Translations under genes and position numbers: made by a program
In this document: one piece after another, positions 18,779-27,528 of the stretch
Position numbering within the stretch: position 1 is the stretch's first letter
Layout: each line of letters starts with the position of its first letter
Assembly (NCBI GenBank): GCA_903904835.1
Contig: CAIVEI010000150.1
Coordinates: 32,517-96,516, forward strand
Source: an uncultured Schlesneria sp.
GTDB lineage: Bacteria; Planctomycetota; Planctomycetia; Planctomycetales; Planctomycetaceae
Direction: 5' to 3'
Length of the DNA: 64,000 bases
The notes under the pieces: generated by a model
Seen by the model: the letters and a program-made list of their open reading frames with translations, nothing else
What the model was told of the DNA's origin: nothing
Database searches by the model: none

Positions 18779-19486
18779 TCAAACTGCGGCAGACTTGGCT
18801 TGACGACGAGATCGGGCCAGGCCCAGACCGATGATGCCAAATGCGACAAGCGCCAGAGAGCTTGGTTCTGGTACTGCCTGCAACGAAACGCCGTCGAGGA
18901 ACGAGATTGGTGGGGCACCGTTGGGAGTGCCAACGGCGAGAAAGCTCAGCGCCTCTGTAGTTGCGGTCGCAGTGAACTCCAAATACTGGAACTGCCAAGG
19001 ACCCGTTGCACCTTGTGGGAGTTGGTACTGATGCGAGTAATGGTATTCGCTACCCAGACCAACTTTCCATTCCTCGGTGGTCGGCCCGGTGAAATTAACT
19101 TGCTGACCGGCAGCCTGCCAGAATGTGACGTCATATTTTTGTCCAACCGTTAAACCGGAAATTGATTGAGATATCGTGCTAGAATAGGTTGGATCGCCAT
19201 CCGCTTCGACAAAGTTGCCTCCAACAGGGCTCGTGGACGGAAGCCCAGGATAGACCGCGAGGTACACCGTGCTCGCGGTGCCAGGAGAAGCGATGTAAGT
19301 CAAATTAGATCCGCCGGTCCAACCAGTGACGCTCGCCGAACTAAATTGAACTTTTTGTCCGGTGGTAACGCTGGTATTTTCGAAGTCGCCGTTAACCACC
19401 AGATTTCCCGCATCGACATTTCCGGCTGCGACCAGCGTCAAAGTCATCGCCAAAATTCCAAGAATAAACTGCCGTTCAATACGCAT
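18779..19486 (-). CDS. PEP-CTERM sorted extracellular protein
   Basis: 235-residue exported protein. The signal peptide (about 1-26, ending VDA) leads into NLVVNGDFENTS, a start typical of secreted beta-sandwich (galactose-binding/DUF642-like) domains. The C-terminus is a PEP-CTERM sorting signal: VPEPSSLALVAFGIIGLGLA followed by RSRRQ, recognised by an exosortase for surface attachment. ATG 19486 follows GGAG. No exosortase lies in the window. Function beyond surface display or matrix role is unknown. It is unrelated in sequence to the other two PEP-CTERM proteins apart from the tail. Confidence 0.88.
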   Translation of the reverse strand: MRIERQFILGILAMTLTLVAAGNVDAGNLVVNGDFENTSVTTGQKVQFSSASVTGWTGGSNLTYIASPGTASTVYLAVYPGLPSTSPVGGNFVEADGDPTYSSTISQSISGLTVGQKYDVTFWQAAGQQVNFTGPTTEEWKVGLGSEYHYSHQYQLPQGATGPWQFQYLEFTATATTEALSFLAVGTPNGAPPISFLDGVSLQAVPEPSSLALVAFGIIGLGLARSRRQAKSAAV

Positions 19487-20080
19487 ACGAACCGACTCCA
19501 GCTAAGTCTCTCAATGAACGTTCTCCACGGCTTAAAGATGCCGTTTCATCGAACGAATACTCCCTGTCAACCAGAACCGGCGCTGGTTTGAACTCAAGGA
19601 TGTGGCGAGGTTCTAGGCGCACCAAACACAGTTTCAATCGGCAAATATCAAAATACTTATAGAAATAAGAAATTTTTAAATTGATCAACACACACTGCAC
19701 AAGCGATGTGATGAGGGATTTTTTCAGATAGTTTCGTGTTGAGCCGCAGAAGTGCGACCAAAACGCAAAAGGAATAAGAAGTGAAAGAAACCAGCCAGGT
19801 TTCAAAAGCGGTTGATGAATCCAACCGATTCCATTGAATACTTGGACTCACGGTGCAAGCACGATCTGTTGCCGAATTGAAAGTCTTGCCGTTAAATGCC
19901 AGCCTCACACATCAACAAAGCTAATCCGCGAGGCGCCTCGATTGAACATTCGTCCAATACGTAGCCAACGATACCGGGAAGCGTGACAGCCGAAAGGTTG
20001 TGGTTCTCGCTCGCGAAAATGCAAGATTCTGTCCCAGCGCCGACTTGCAAATACATTTTCGAAATAAATGTCGAAAGTGT
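19487..20080. other. Gene-free, AT-richer stretch
   Basis: About 590 bases between the PEP-CTERM gene start and the choloylglycine-hydrolase fragment. The part at 19620-19700 is AT-rich and may hold the PEP-CTERM promoter. I see no gene; no further piece of the hydrolase could be found here by eye. Confidence 0.5.
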
Positions 20081-20434
20081 TCACGGAGCCAGAATAACGA
20101 TGTTCTTCGCTTCTTCGAAGGATTTATTGACGTTGCCAATGATCTCGTCATTCTCTTCGACTCGCAGACTGCGAATGCCCGACCCAGGCGAGGACTCAAT
20201 CTGACCTAGATCAGCCCAGATGATATTCGGGCTGAGTGTTGATTCGAAGTAATCGCGACGATTCGTCTGGTTCAGCACCGTTCGCCAGTAGGTCGGTGCA
20301 ATATTCGGATGCAGTTCGTCAGGTTGTCCCCAGGGGACAGACACATTTCGCATCACGCTGAACACTCCGGCAACAGCCTGCCGCGCGTCATTATCTGCAG
20401 TTCCCATCGAAGAATCAGGCTTGTACCTGTTCAT
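20081..20434 (-). pseudogene. C-terminal fragment of a choloylglycine hydrolase-family (linear amide C-N hydrolase) gene
   Basis: The frame encodes about 117 residues that match only the C-terminal third of the Ntn-type choloylglycine/penicillin V acylase family: AVAGVFSVMRNVSVPWG, NIAPTYWRTVLNQTNRRDYF and ESTLSPNIIWADL are family blocks that normally follow about 220 residues containing the catalytic N-terminal Cys. That upstream part is absent: before 20449 the minus-strand sequence is unrelated and a PEP-CTERM gene starts divergently at 20575. The start may be ATG 20434 or nothing at all. It is most likely a remnant of a deleted gene. Confidence 0.7.
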
Positions 20435-20574
20435 GGCACCTCTATTCAAAAAAGACGTTGCATTTTTTTCTGTACTTTAATATGGTTCGCGCCGGGAGTG
20501 ACATTCCGACTTGATCGGTAAAGTCATAACGGAGTTTTCCTGAGTCTGTGACTAATCTTAAGGAGGGGAAAAGA

Positions 20575-21246
20575 ATGGTTCGTTTTGGAAAATTTGTACT
20601 TGCCGCTGTCGCTATCGCCATTTTGTCGCTGGGTAACACTGTCAATGCAGGGGTGATCTACGATAACACCTCAGTGACCCCTCAAAACTACGACGAAGCC
20701 ATCGTAGATGGGCCACTGTTCGATTCATTTTCAACAGGCGGAACTGCACTTTCACTGACTGACGTCAAATTGAACCTTGCCACCACTAATGGAAGTAGCA
20801 ATAAGAGCTTCACCGTGAGTCTCGTCAATGACAACGGATCGAACAAACCAGGCACTACTAAAGCGTTACTTGGGACGATTGCCGATAACACATTATCGAC
20901 GGGTGGCTCAACGAAAGATGTATCATCATTTAGCCCAATCGGCCTTGACGCCAATACTCGCTATTGGATTGAAGTGAACGCGAACAGTGTTTCGTCAGTA
21001 GAATGGGGCATTTCGCCAGACTCTTCCGGAACGGGTGTCGCCGGAGAATACTGGGCATACAACCCGGGTGGCACGCTCGTCGTTACTCAAAACGCTCCGA
21101 GTGGTTCTGCTAACACACCGTTTCAGATGCAGGTGACCGCGTCTGCGGTATCTTCAGTCCCCGAACCCAGTACGCTAAGTCTTGCTCTTTCGGCGCTTGG
21201 AATTTGCGTCGTAGGAATCGCTCGACGTCGCGCGATTCGTTCGTAA
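20575..21246 (+). CDS. PEP-CTERM sorted protein, paralogue 1
   Basis: 223-residue secreted protein beginning MVRFGKFVLAAVAIAILSLG (signal peptide ending VNA) with a beta-rich middle (about 30-190; SFTVSLVNDNGSNKPGT, DANTRYWIEVN) and a C-terminal VPEPSTLSLALSALGICVVG plus RRR sorting tail. The ATG follows an excellent AAGGAGGGG ribosome site. It is a clear paralogue of 22016-22717: signal peptide, VSL(L/V)(N/S)DNGSN and RYWIE blocks match. The middle region is the 'choice-of-anchor R'-like type seen in exported PEP-CTERM proteins. A strong terminator follows. Confidence 0.88.
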   Translation: MVRFGKFVLAAVAIAILSLGNTVNAGVIYDNTSVTPQNYDEAIVDGPLFDSFSTGGTALSLTDVKLNLATTNGSSNKSFTVSLVNDNGSNKPGTTKALLGTIADNTLSTGGSTKDVSSFSPIGLDANTRYWIEVNANSVSSVEWGISPDSSGTGVAGEYWAYNPGGTLVVTQNAPSGSANTPFQMQVTASAVSSVPEPSTLSLALSALGICVVGIARRRAIRS

Positions 21247-21316
21247 ACCGGGCTGGCTCAGTGAATCGCCCCGCGAATCTCTGAGACTCCTTCTGAATTG
21301 ACTCGTCTGATTAAAA

Positions 21317-21355
21317 CCTGGACCAAGCGCGTTGTTGCTTGATCCGGGTTTTTTT
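21317..21355 (+). terminator. Rho-independent terminator after PEP-CTERM paralogue 1
   Basis: CCTGGACCAAGC (21317-21328) pairs with GCTTGATCCGGG (21337-21348) with one mismatch and one G-T pair, followed by seven T residues. Confidence 0.85.
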
Positions 21356-21537
21356 GTTTGGCCCAACCCGGATTATTCACGCATTCTCCGCAAGTCGACC
21401 CAAGATATTTATTAATCGAGAGCCGCTACAAGCGGTTCGCCAGGAGCTACCGCTCCATGAGCCCAAGGAACTTTTTTGACACTTCCGACGTCAAGTTCTT
21501 CAAGAGTTAATCCACTATCACAAAAAACACCCTGAAC

Positions 21538-21615
21538 GTTAGCCCGACGCGCAAGCGAGGGATCTTATTCCCATTAAAACGAAGAAAAGATCCCTCGCTC
21601 GCGCGTCGGGCTAAC
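21538..21615. repeat. Long palindromic element, GTTAGCCCGACGCG family
   Basis: 29-base arms (21538-21566 and 21587-21615) are reverse complements with a single mismatch; loop of 20 bases. The arm begins GTTAGCCCGACGCGCAAGCG. It lies in the 21356-22015 gap between the two PEP-CTERM paralogues. The remaining part of that gap has an open frame (about 21700-21930, AENKGAFRLEAITNEPDTF...) without start or known relative, so I do not call a gene. Confidence 0.8.
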
Positions 21616-22015
21616 GAATGATCCGAGCGAATACTCTAATGAAGAATTCGCTCAGCCTAAACTGCTCATCGTTGATCCTACGGAACCGTAGCAGCCGCTG
21701 AAAACAAAGGCGCATTCCGACTGGAAGCCATCACAAACGAACCCGACACCTTCCCCGGCGTGATGGGCCGCGCTCGCGAATTGAGTCAATCGTTGAACCT
21801 GAATTCACATCGATTTGTCGTCCAGATGTCTCATCGCCAAATCCAACATGAGCCCCGTCTGACAAAACGAATAAATCGTCATTGGCAGGTTCGTTGCATA
21901 CCGCGCTCAGACGTGTTACTCATGCCCACGTAATGGAGCATGTTGCCCCACGCCTCCGATCTGGATTCAGGAGTTTCTGCCTGAATCGGCCACTGAACTT
22001 AAGGAGTTTGGTAGA

Positions 22016-22717
22016 ATGGTCCGTGTTCGCAATTTCTTTCTTGTTGCTGTCGCTGCTGCGCTCTTCTCGATGGGTAACACCGTCAACGCGGGTGTGGTCT
22101 TCGACAACCTTTCCACACCTCCAGCACCTCCCTCGACGGCTAGTCCTCCAGCATATGTAAATCCTGATCCGTTAAGTGGCGATGGGCCCCAGTTTGCCTC
22201 TTTTTCGACTGGCGGTGCTTATAGCGGATTGACGCTCAGTGACGTGAAGCTATTGATTTCTGGCGACAACACCAGCACGAATAGTTTTACAGTGAGTCTC
22301 CTCAGTGACAACGGGTCAAATAGCCCGGGCACTTCCATTGCCACACTCGGAACGTTTGGCGATGGCACGTTGAAAAGCACCCCTACAGTCTACGACATTT
22401 CGGGGTTATCCGCGGCTCTCGCCGCAACGACGCGTTATTGGATTGAATTGAGCGGCGCGTCTTCGTCTGTGGCCTGGGGCTTTGCACAAGACGCCACGGG
22501 AGTGGGTGTCAGCACAGAATACGACGCGTATTATAATGGTCTCAGTTATGGTGTTGCCCCTTTCAAGGTGACCAGCAATATGGATTTATCTGTAGGCGGC
22601 CCCTACCAGATGCAGGTGACGACTGTTCCGGAACCCGGCACTTTCGGCCTCGCTTTGTCGGCTCTCGGAATAGGAATGATCGGAATTGCTGGACGTCGCC
22701 TGACCCGTTCTTGTTAA
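22016..22717 (+). CDS. PEP-CTERM sorted protein, paralogue 2
   Basis: 233-residue exported protein, paralogous to 20575-21246. The signal peptide (MVRVRNFFLVAVAAALFSMG, ending VNA) is followed by a proline-rich insert (STPPAPPSTASPPAY) absent from the paralogue, the shared beta-rich domain (SFTVSLLSDNGSNSPGT, TTRYWIELS) and a sorting tail VPEPGTFGLALSALGIGMIG with GRR. ATG 22016 has TAAGGAG upstream. The pair probably arose by local duplication; about 770 bases of repeat-bearing DNA separate them. Confidence 0.88.
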   Translation: MVRVRNFFLVAVAAALFSMGNTVNAGVVFDNLSTPPAPPSTASPPAYVNPDPLSGDGPQFASFSTGGAYSGLTLSDVKLLISGDNTSTNSFTVSLLSDNGSNSPGTSIATLGTFGDGTLKSTPTVYDISGLSAALAATTRYWIELSGASSSVAWGFAQDATGVGVSTEYDAYYNGLSYGVAPFKVTSNMDLSVGGPYQMQVTTVPEPGTFGLALSALGIGMIGIAGRRLTRSC

Positions 22718-22783
22718 AGACGGAACATCGAATTACCAAGCACGGAATCGATGACGAATTTTATTCATTGCCCTCCCTGAACG

Positions 22784-22813
22784 CCGGATCAAGCGACTTT
22801 TTGCTTGATCCGG
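22784..22813 (+). terminator. Hairpin after PEP-CTERM paralogue 2
   Basis: Perfect 11-base arms CCGGATCAAGC (22784-22794) and GCTTGATCCGG (22803-22813) with an eight-base loop containing TTTTT. The stem is nearly identical to the terminator of paralogue 1 but lacks a downstream T tract, so termination efficiency is uncertain. Confidence 0.6.
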
Positions 22814-22880
22814 GAATTAAAACCAGAGCCGTCAACAAATGATGGTGGAATTGATCGCTGGATTCACGGTGCGCATTGGC

Positions 22881-22932
22881 ATCAATGATAGGGCATATAG
22901 GTCGTATAAGTCCTATATGCCCTATCATTGAT
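22881..22932. repeat. Perfect 21-base inverted repeat
   Basis: ATCAATGATAGGGCATATAGG (one base over-long arms stated by position 22881-22901) pairs perfectly with 22912-22932 around a 10-base loop. It lies between convergent genes in the 22718-23012 gap and resembles the element at 3669-3708. Confidence 0.8.
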
Positions 22933-23012
22933 AGCCCAAAGTTACGGCCCAGTTACCGTTCGGTCGCTGATGTCGGGTAAACATACGCCACGGAGTTGCC
23001 GCACCCGAACGA

Positions 23013-24353
23013 TCAGACCCATTCCTTAATCAAATGACCTTCGATCAGGCGGACAGGGCGACCGTCCGGGCTTTGGACATGCAGATCCAGTGGCAGGCCA
23101 AGCTTGTGGTAGATCGTAGCAACGATATCTTCGCTGAAGTATTGATTACGAATCGGCTGGCCACCTTCGTCATCGGTCGCACCAAGAACACTGCCACCTG
23201 GCACACCCGCTCCGGCCATGATGGCGAAGCCGGCTGAGGCCCAATGATCGCGTCCGCTGGCGGAGTTAATCTTTGGGGTCCGTCCGAAATCTGTCAGCCA
23301 GACCACGAGTGTTTTCTCGAGCAACCCGCGCTGCTCCAAATCGATCAGCAATTGTGGCAGGCCTTGATCAACTCGGGGAATCAGACTGCTTTTTAGACTG
23401 CTGAAGTTGTTCTGATGAGTGTCCCAGCCGCCGTCGGAGACTGTCACGAAACGGACACCGGATTCAATCAAACGCCGGGCGAGCAAGCACTTTTGCCCGA
23501 AGGTGTTTTTGCCGTACTGTTCGCGCAAACGAGGATCTTCCTTGTCAAGCTGGAACGCGCGACGAGTTTCCTGAGCAGTGATCATCTCCAATGCGGTTTT
23601 GTAGTTCTCGTCCAGTGCGTCATAGTCAGTGGGTTGGACGCTGGTGGAACGCTGTAAAGAGTCAACCATTCCCAAAACGCGTTTGCGACGATCGACGCGT
23701 TCGTTCGAAATCCCGACTGGGGGAGTGATGTCTCGGACGACAAAATTCTCGGCATTCGGATCAGCCAGGATTTCAAAAGCATTATGCTGGAGACCCAGGA
23801 TTCCCGCCTTGCCACCGCCGAAGGTCCGGTCGACGGCGTTACCCAGTTGAATAAACGGAGGCATTGCGGTCTTGAAGCCCATCTCGTGGCTGACAACCGA
23901 GCCGATCGTGGGATAATGAACCGAAGGATTGAACGGACGACCGGACATCAGGTGCTGATCGGCAACACCGTGGCTTCCGTTCATCGGGTTCCAGCCGCGC
24001 AAGACAGCGAATCGGCCGAGTTCGCGGGCCATCCGAGGAACGATCTCGGTGAATTGAACACCTGGAACACTCGTATCAATCACGCCATACTCGCCCTTGA
24101 CGTTAATCGGAGCCTGTGGCTTGGGATCGAACGTGTCATGGTGGCTGGTCCCGCCCTGGGTCCAGATCAGGATGCAATTCACATCCGATGAATTCTTTTT
24201 ACCTTCTGTGGCTCCTTTGGTCTTCGCCAGGGCCTGTTGTGCCAGAACAAGTGGCAATGAAATTCCCAAACCGCTGAGTGACCCGACTTGAAGAAAACTG
24301 CGACGGGACAGACCTGCGCAGGTTCTGGTCGTTCCAGGAAAAAGATTGAGCAT
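23013..24353 (-). CDS. DUF1501 domain protein with Tat signal
   Basis: 446-residue DUF1501 protein, the second in the window. The N-terminus has LSRRSFLQVGSLSGLGISLP, a twin-arginine signal. Family blocks are LIWTQGGTSHHDTFDPKP, PGVQFTEIVPRMAREL, GGWDTHQNNFSSLK and WLTDFGRTPKINSASGRDHW, the last two carrying likely metal-ligand Asp/His residues of the alkaline-phosphatase-like fold. ATG 24353 follows CAGGAG. No DUF1549/1553 partner is adjacent. The enzymatic role of DUF1501 proteins is not established. Confidence 0.88.
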   Translation of the reverse strand: MLNLFPGTTRTCAGLSRRSFLQVGSLSGLGISLPLVLAQQALAKTKGATEGKKNSSDVNCILIWTQGGTSHHDTFDPKPQAPINVKGEYGVIDTSVPGVQFTEIVPRMARELGRFAVLRGWNPMNGSHGVADQHLMSGRPFNPSVHYPTIGSVVSHEMGFKTAMPPFIQLGNAVDRTFGGGKAGILGLQHNAFEILADPNAENFVVRDITPPVGISNERVDRRKRVLGMVDSLQRSTSVQPTDYDALDENYKTALEMITAQETRRAFQLDKEDPRLREQYGKNTFGQKCLLARRLIESGVRFVTVSDGGWDTHQNNFSSLKSSLIPRVDQGLPQLLIDLEQRGLLEKTLVVWLTDFGRTPKINSASGRDHWASAGFAIMAGAGVPGGSVLGATDDEGGQPIRNQYFSEDIVATIYHKLGLPLDLHVQSPDGRPVRLIEGHLIKEWV

Positions 24354-24547
24354 GGGCAGGCTCCTGTTTCAGCGTTAAAGGCCGAGGCGGGTGATCCTTG
24401 TGGATCAATCTCAGGTGGGTCAAGCGTTATCGATCTTAGGCCAGAGAGGCAACACCAATCAAGGGATACTTGTGCGTTATCGGATTTTGGGGCGAATAAA
24501 CATGAGGCGAGCATTTCCCGCAACGGAATTGGAGGGCGTGTTGTTCT

Positions 24548-24644
24548 GGGGTCGGGTGTTAAAATTTCAAACTTGGCCGATCAAGCGAGTTACCTTCGGA
24601 GACTCGGACTACCGGCCAATTTTGAAATTTTAACGCCCGACCCC
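24548..24644. repeat. Long inverted repeat with 31-base arms
   Basis: Arms 24548-24578 (starting GGGGTCGGGTGTTAAAATTT) and 24614-24644 (ending AATTTTAACGCCCGACCCC) are reverse complements with about two mismatches. It sits immediately after the GTPase stop codon (minus strand) and upstream of the DUF1501 gene, in a 303-base gap with no other feature. Confidence 0.8.
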
Positions 24645-24656
24645 TCCCGATCACCG

Positions 24657-26249
24657 TCATTTTCGGAGGACGTTTTTCATGATTGACTGGGCCGCTTTTC
24701 CCAGTTCGGTCTTCACGAATTCGGGCATAAAATCTCGAAGTTTCGATCCGGCGGACATGAATTGCGACACGACTTGCCAGGCCCGCTGCTGGTCATAATC
24801 GCGATGCAGGGATCGGACGAGCGAGCAGGCTCGGGCTTCGTCCAGCAGCAACGATACAGTAGGAAGAAGGTATTCGTTGATTCCGAAAACGCGCCCGTTT
24901 TCCCGGTCGGTACAGACCGGAACAATAGATGCCAATCGATCGCCGAATGTTTTCCTGGTGAATTCGAGTGCTGCCCGAATATTCTGTTCTTTCGGACGAG
25001 TCGGTTCTTCCCAGGAATAGGGAGGTGACCACTCCATGATCGGGCTCAAGCCATCAATCTTGGAAACGACTCCCACAATCGAAGGTGGCTTAAACTTATG
25101 TTGTTCTCGAAACCATGCGTCGAGCTTGTCCAACGTTGCCACATCGGCTTGTTTGGCTGGGGAACGGACATCGAGAACCAGAAGTACCAGATCCGCATTC
25201 CGCACCGCTTCAAAGGTATCCGACAATTGTTCGGCCGTTGCACCCGAATCGCTATATCCCGGTGTATCCAGCAGAACAAGTCGATCCGAATTTTCATCCA
25301 TCTTCAGATCATAACGCTGAACGGCGTGCGTCAGGGGTAGAACATCAACGGCAGCCCGCTGTTCGCCAAGCAGGCAATTGACCAGGCTCGATTTGCCTGC
25401 TTTGACCTGACCGATCACTGCAATTGTCACCGTCACAACAGAAGCAGCCGTTGCGGGCTGATTATCTGCCGTCCCGCCGACAGGAGCGGCTTCCAGCCGC
25501 TGCATGGCTGCTCGATACGCTGCAGAACCGCCTCGCAGGCGCCCGCTGTTGAGTTCGATCAGATAAAAACCCAGTTGCCGGACAAATAATGCGTAGAAAG
25601 CCCCCAGCATGTTTGTCTGAAGCTGTTGGGAAAGTGGCTCGACAAATGCTTTTGATACTGCGTATCGGGCCAGACTGGTTGGATTGAATACGACGCTTGC
25701 CAGCCAGCCAATATTGCTGGCGGTCTTCCACCAGGCCGGTGCCTTTGCCAGCGCTCGCCACTGAGCAACCGTGATCAAATGACTTCCTGGAACGCTTTCC
25801 CGTAATGTGGTCTCTAGATCATCCGCGACGAGTTGCAGCGCCGTCAGAAGCTCGACAACCGAGGCCGAACTGAGTGGATCAGTGGCATTCGGGTGGTAAT
25901 GCTTTGCGAATTCTGTCGCGAGTTCGATCGTTCGCGTCGTATAAAACTGAGGATCAGCCAGTTGCTCGCCCGTGTAGACAGAAACGCGTTTCTGTTCGAC
26001 TTCGATTAAAGTAGCGGCCGCATGATCCTTTGGTGTCCAATGGATCTTCGAACCAATTTCCGGCAACGGAACTTCAACTCGTTTCGCGAACCTGTACACC
26101 AGCCAGGCGGCCATCCAGCAGATGCTCAGCGTCCAGGAAATCCAAAACCAATGGCCCGATTGCCAGAGCACCCACCCCCCCACACCAGCCATGAGTGTCA
26201 ATGGCAAAAGAACCAGAATGACGACAGCAATAAATGGCCAGCGGGACAT
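24657..26249 (-). CDS. Membrane-anchored GTPase (Era/YeeP-like G domain)
   Basis: 530-residue protein. Two N-terminal transmembrane helices (about 4-28 and 33-52) are followed by a helical region (60-270) and then a TRAFAC-class G domain: P-loop IGQVKAGKSSLVNCL (G1), a conserved Thr near LPLTHAVQ (G2), LLDTPGYSDSG (G3) and VVSKIDGLS (G4). The C-terminal 60 residues are helical. The arrangement resembles predicted GTPases of the YfjP/YeeP and dynamin-like groups; a role in membrane remodelling or stress is inference. It is not in an operon. ATG 26249 precedes the first helix. Confidence 0.8.
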   Translation of the reverse strand: MSRWPFIAVVILVLLPLTLMAGVGGWVLWQSGHWFWISWTLSICWMAAWLVYRFAKRVEVPLPEIGSKIHWTPKDHAAATLIEVEQKRVSVYTGEQLADPQFYTTRTIELATEFAKHYHPNATDPLSSASVVELLTALQLVADDLETTLRESVPGSHLITVAQWRALAKAPAWWKTASNIGWLASVVFNPTSLARYAVSKAFVEPLSQQLQTNMLGAFYALFVRQLGFYLIELNSGRLRGGSAAYRAAMQRLEAAPVGGTADNQPATAASVVTVTIAVIGQVKAGKSSLVNCLLGEQRAAVDVLPLTHAVQRYDLKMDENSDRLVLLDTPGYSDSGATAEQLSDTFEAVRNADLVLLVLDVRSPAKQADVATLDKLDAWFREQHKFKPPSIVGVVSKIDGLSPIMEWSPPYSWEEPTRPKEQNIRAALEFTRKTFGDRLASIVPVCTDRENGRVFGINEYLLPTVSLLLDEARACSLVRSLHRDYDQQRAWQVVSQFMSAGSKLRDFMPEFVKTELGKAAQSIMKNVLRK

Positions 26250-26308
26250 AGTAATTCAGCCTGCTTGTGAATAACGAATGCGTTGCCAAACATAGCGATG
26301 AGGAATTT

Positions 26309-26397
26309 GTGCCGCTGTATGGGAGTCTTCGGAGAAGCAGCGTCTTCTCCGTCAGTCAAAGAGCACTGCTTGACCGAAGCCGGTCAAGCAGTGGCAC
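26309..26397 (-). repeat. Two-hairpin interspersed repeat, copy C (diverged)
   Basis: Read on the minus strand it starts GTGGCACTGCTTGACCGGCT, forms a hairpin GCACTGCTTGACC/GGTCAAGCAGTGC, continues CTCTT and a second hairpin CGGAGAAG/CTTCTCCG, and ends GCGGCAC. The architecture and the GTGGCAC, CTTCGG and GTGCTCTT words match copies A and B, but stem bases differ and remain paired. Confidence 0.65.
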
Positions 26398-26427
26398 ATC
26401 ATTCTGAAGAATGCCAGAGCACTGATC

Positions 26428-27525
26428 CTAATTCGCCTTTGGCCGATTTGGAGGGGGGCGTTTTCCGTCACCTTTGAGATCAGCCGGCCGGTCATTCCCC
26501 TTCTTTGGTTTCTGTGCAAATCGAGGAGGCGGAAGGACTCCGAGTCGTCCGAACAGATCATCAATCTGACGATGATATTCGGGAATCTTCTGAAAGTCGG
26601 CCCATGACTCGCCCCCTTTCGCCTGAATCCACTTCTTATTGAGAACTGAGTGGACCCTATCGCTCGGTAAACTTAAGACACGTTCGCGTTCATCTGGTTT
26701 CAAGTCTTTCAGGACCTGCAGCTTCTCTTCTTCAGTCGGATACCGCACAGAGTCACGTGCCTGTTTCATGATTCCCAGCAATAGCATTCGGATGACCATC
26801 ACGCGTCGGGTATCGTAATCCTGCTTATTGACCTGCGGCATCAGGTCTTTACTGATTGCACCGGTCATGTCCTGAAGTAGTTTTTCATTCGGCCATTCTC
26901 GATAGTCCCCGCCGTACGCTTGAACGCTGGCGTGAATAATCGGCAGATAGTCGGGAAGTTTTGGTTCGCTGAACTCTGGTCGCATCTTTTCAGCCGTAAG
27001 CCTGTCGACAAGTACCGCGACGACAGCTCTGAGATCTTTCAACCACAAAGCCTCTCGTTTGTTGTAGTTCAAATTGAACTGTTGAGCCGGTTCTTCGGAA
27101 GCAGGTTCTGCCTGGGCCTCGACTTGTGATTCATGCGTTTCACTCGATTCTTCCTGTTCTTCCTTGAATCGACGAATCAGAGCCAGTTTCTGAGCGGGAA
27201 CCAATTCCTTCTTTAAATCGTCCTGTTGCGTCGGAGTCAATGTCTGCACCCAAAGACTGTAAGTCTGCATCAGCCTGGTGAGCGATCCGCCGGTTGAAGC
27301 ATCGTGCTTTAATTCCTGGTGCAATTGACGGTAATGTTGTTTTTCCGCATCGTTCAATTTTCGAAACTCATCGATATTTCGATTGAGATGTCCTCGCTCA
27401 ATTTCTGACATCTTGCGCAGTTGGTCAGTTCGCAAAGTGATTGTCTGCTGATCGACAGCTCGCAGACTTTGCGGCAAAGAACCAAACATGGCCAGCACGA
27501 GTACGAATGACGAGCGAAATCCCAT
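26428..27525 (-). CDS. Secreted/periplasmic protein of sigma/anti-sigma operon, function unknown
   Basis: 365-residue protein with a signal peptide (MGFRSSFVLVLAMFGSLPQS...) and a strongly charged helical body: RKMSEIERGHLNRNIDEFRK and LTPTQQDDLKKELVPAQK are repeated acidic-basic heptads resembling the DUF3106-like 'LSPeeR' repeats. A Glu-rich linker (about 118-150) separates two helical halves, and the C-terminus is Pro/Lys-rich (PPPRFAQKPKKGNDRP). It starts 3 bases after the anti-sigma gene, so is co-transcribed with it and the ECF sigma factor. By position and repeat type it could sense folding or metal stress in the periplasm, but no function is known. Confidence 0.7.
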   Translation of the reverse strand: MGFRSSFVLVLAMFGSLPQSLRAVDQQTITLRTDQLRKMSEIERGHLNRNIDEFRKLNDAEKQHYRQLHQELKHDASTGGSLTRLMQTYSLWVQTLTPTQQDDLKKELVPAQKLALIRRFKEEQEESSETHESQVEAQAEPASEEPAQQFNLNYNKREALWLKDLRAVVAVLVDRLTAEKMRPEFSEPKLPDYLPIIHASVQAYGGDYREWPNEKLLQDMTGAISKDLMPQVNKQDYDTRRVMVIRMLLLGIMKQARDSVRYPTEEEKLQVLKDLKPDERERVLSLPSDRVHSVLNKKWIQAKGGESWADFQKIPEYHRQIDDLFGRLGVLPPPRFAQKPKKGNDRPADLKGDGKRPPPNRPKAN

Positions 27526-27528
27526 TTC

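Noticed and set aside
21700..21930. Open frame AENKGAFRLEAITNEPDTF in the PEP-CTERM gap
   Set aside because: Stop directly upstream, no start codon with ribosome site, no recognisable family; may be a decayed fragment.
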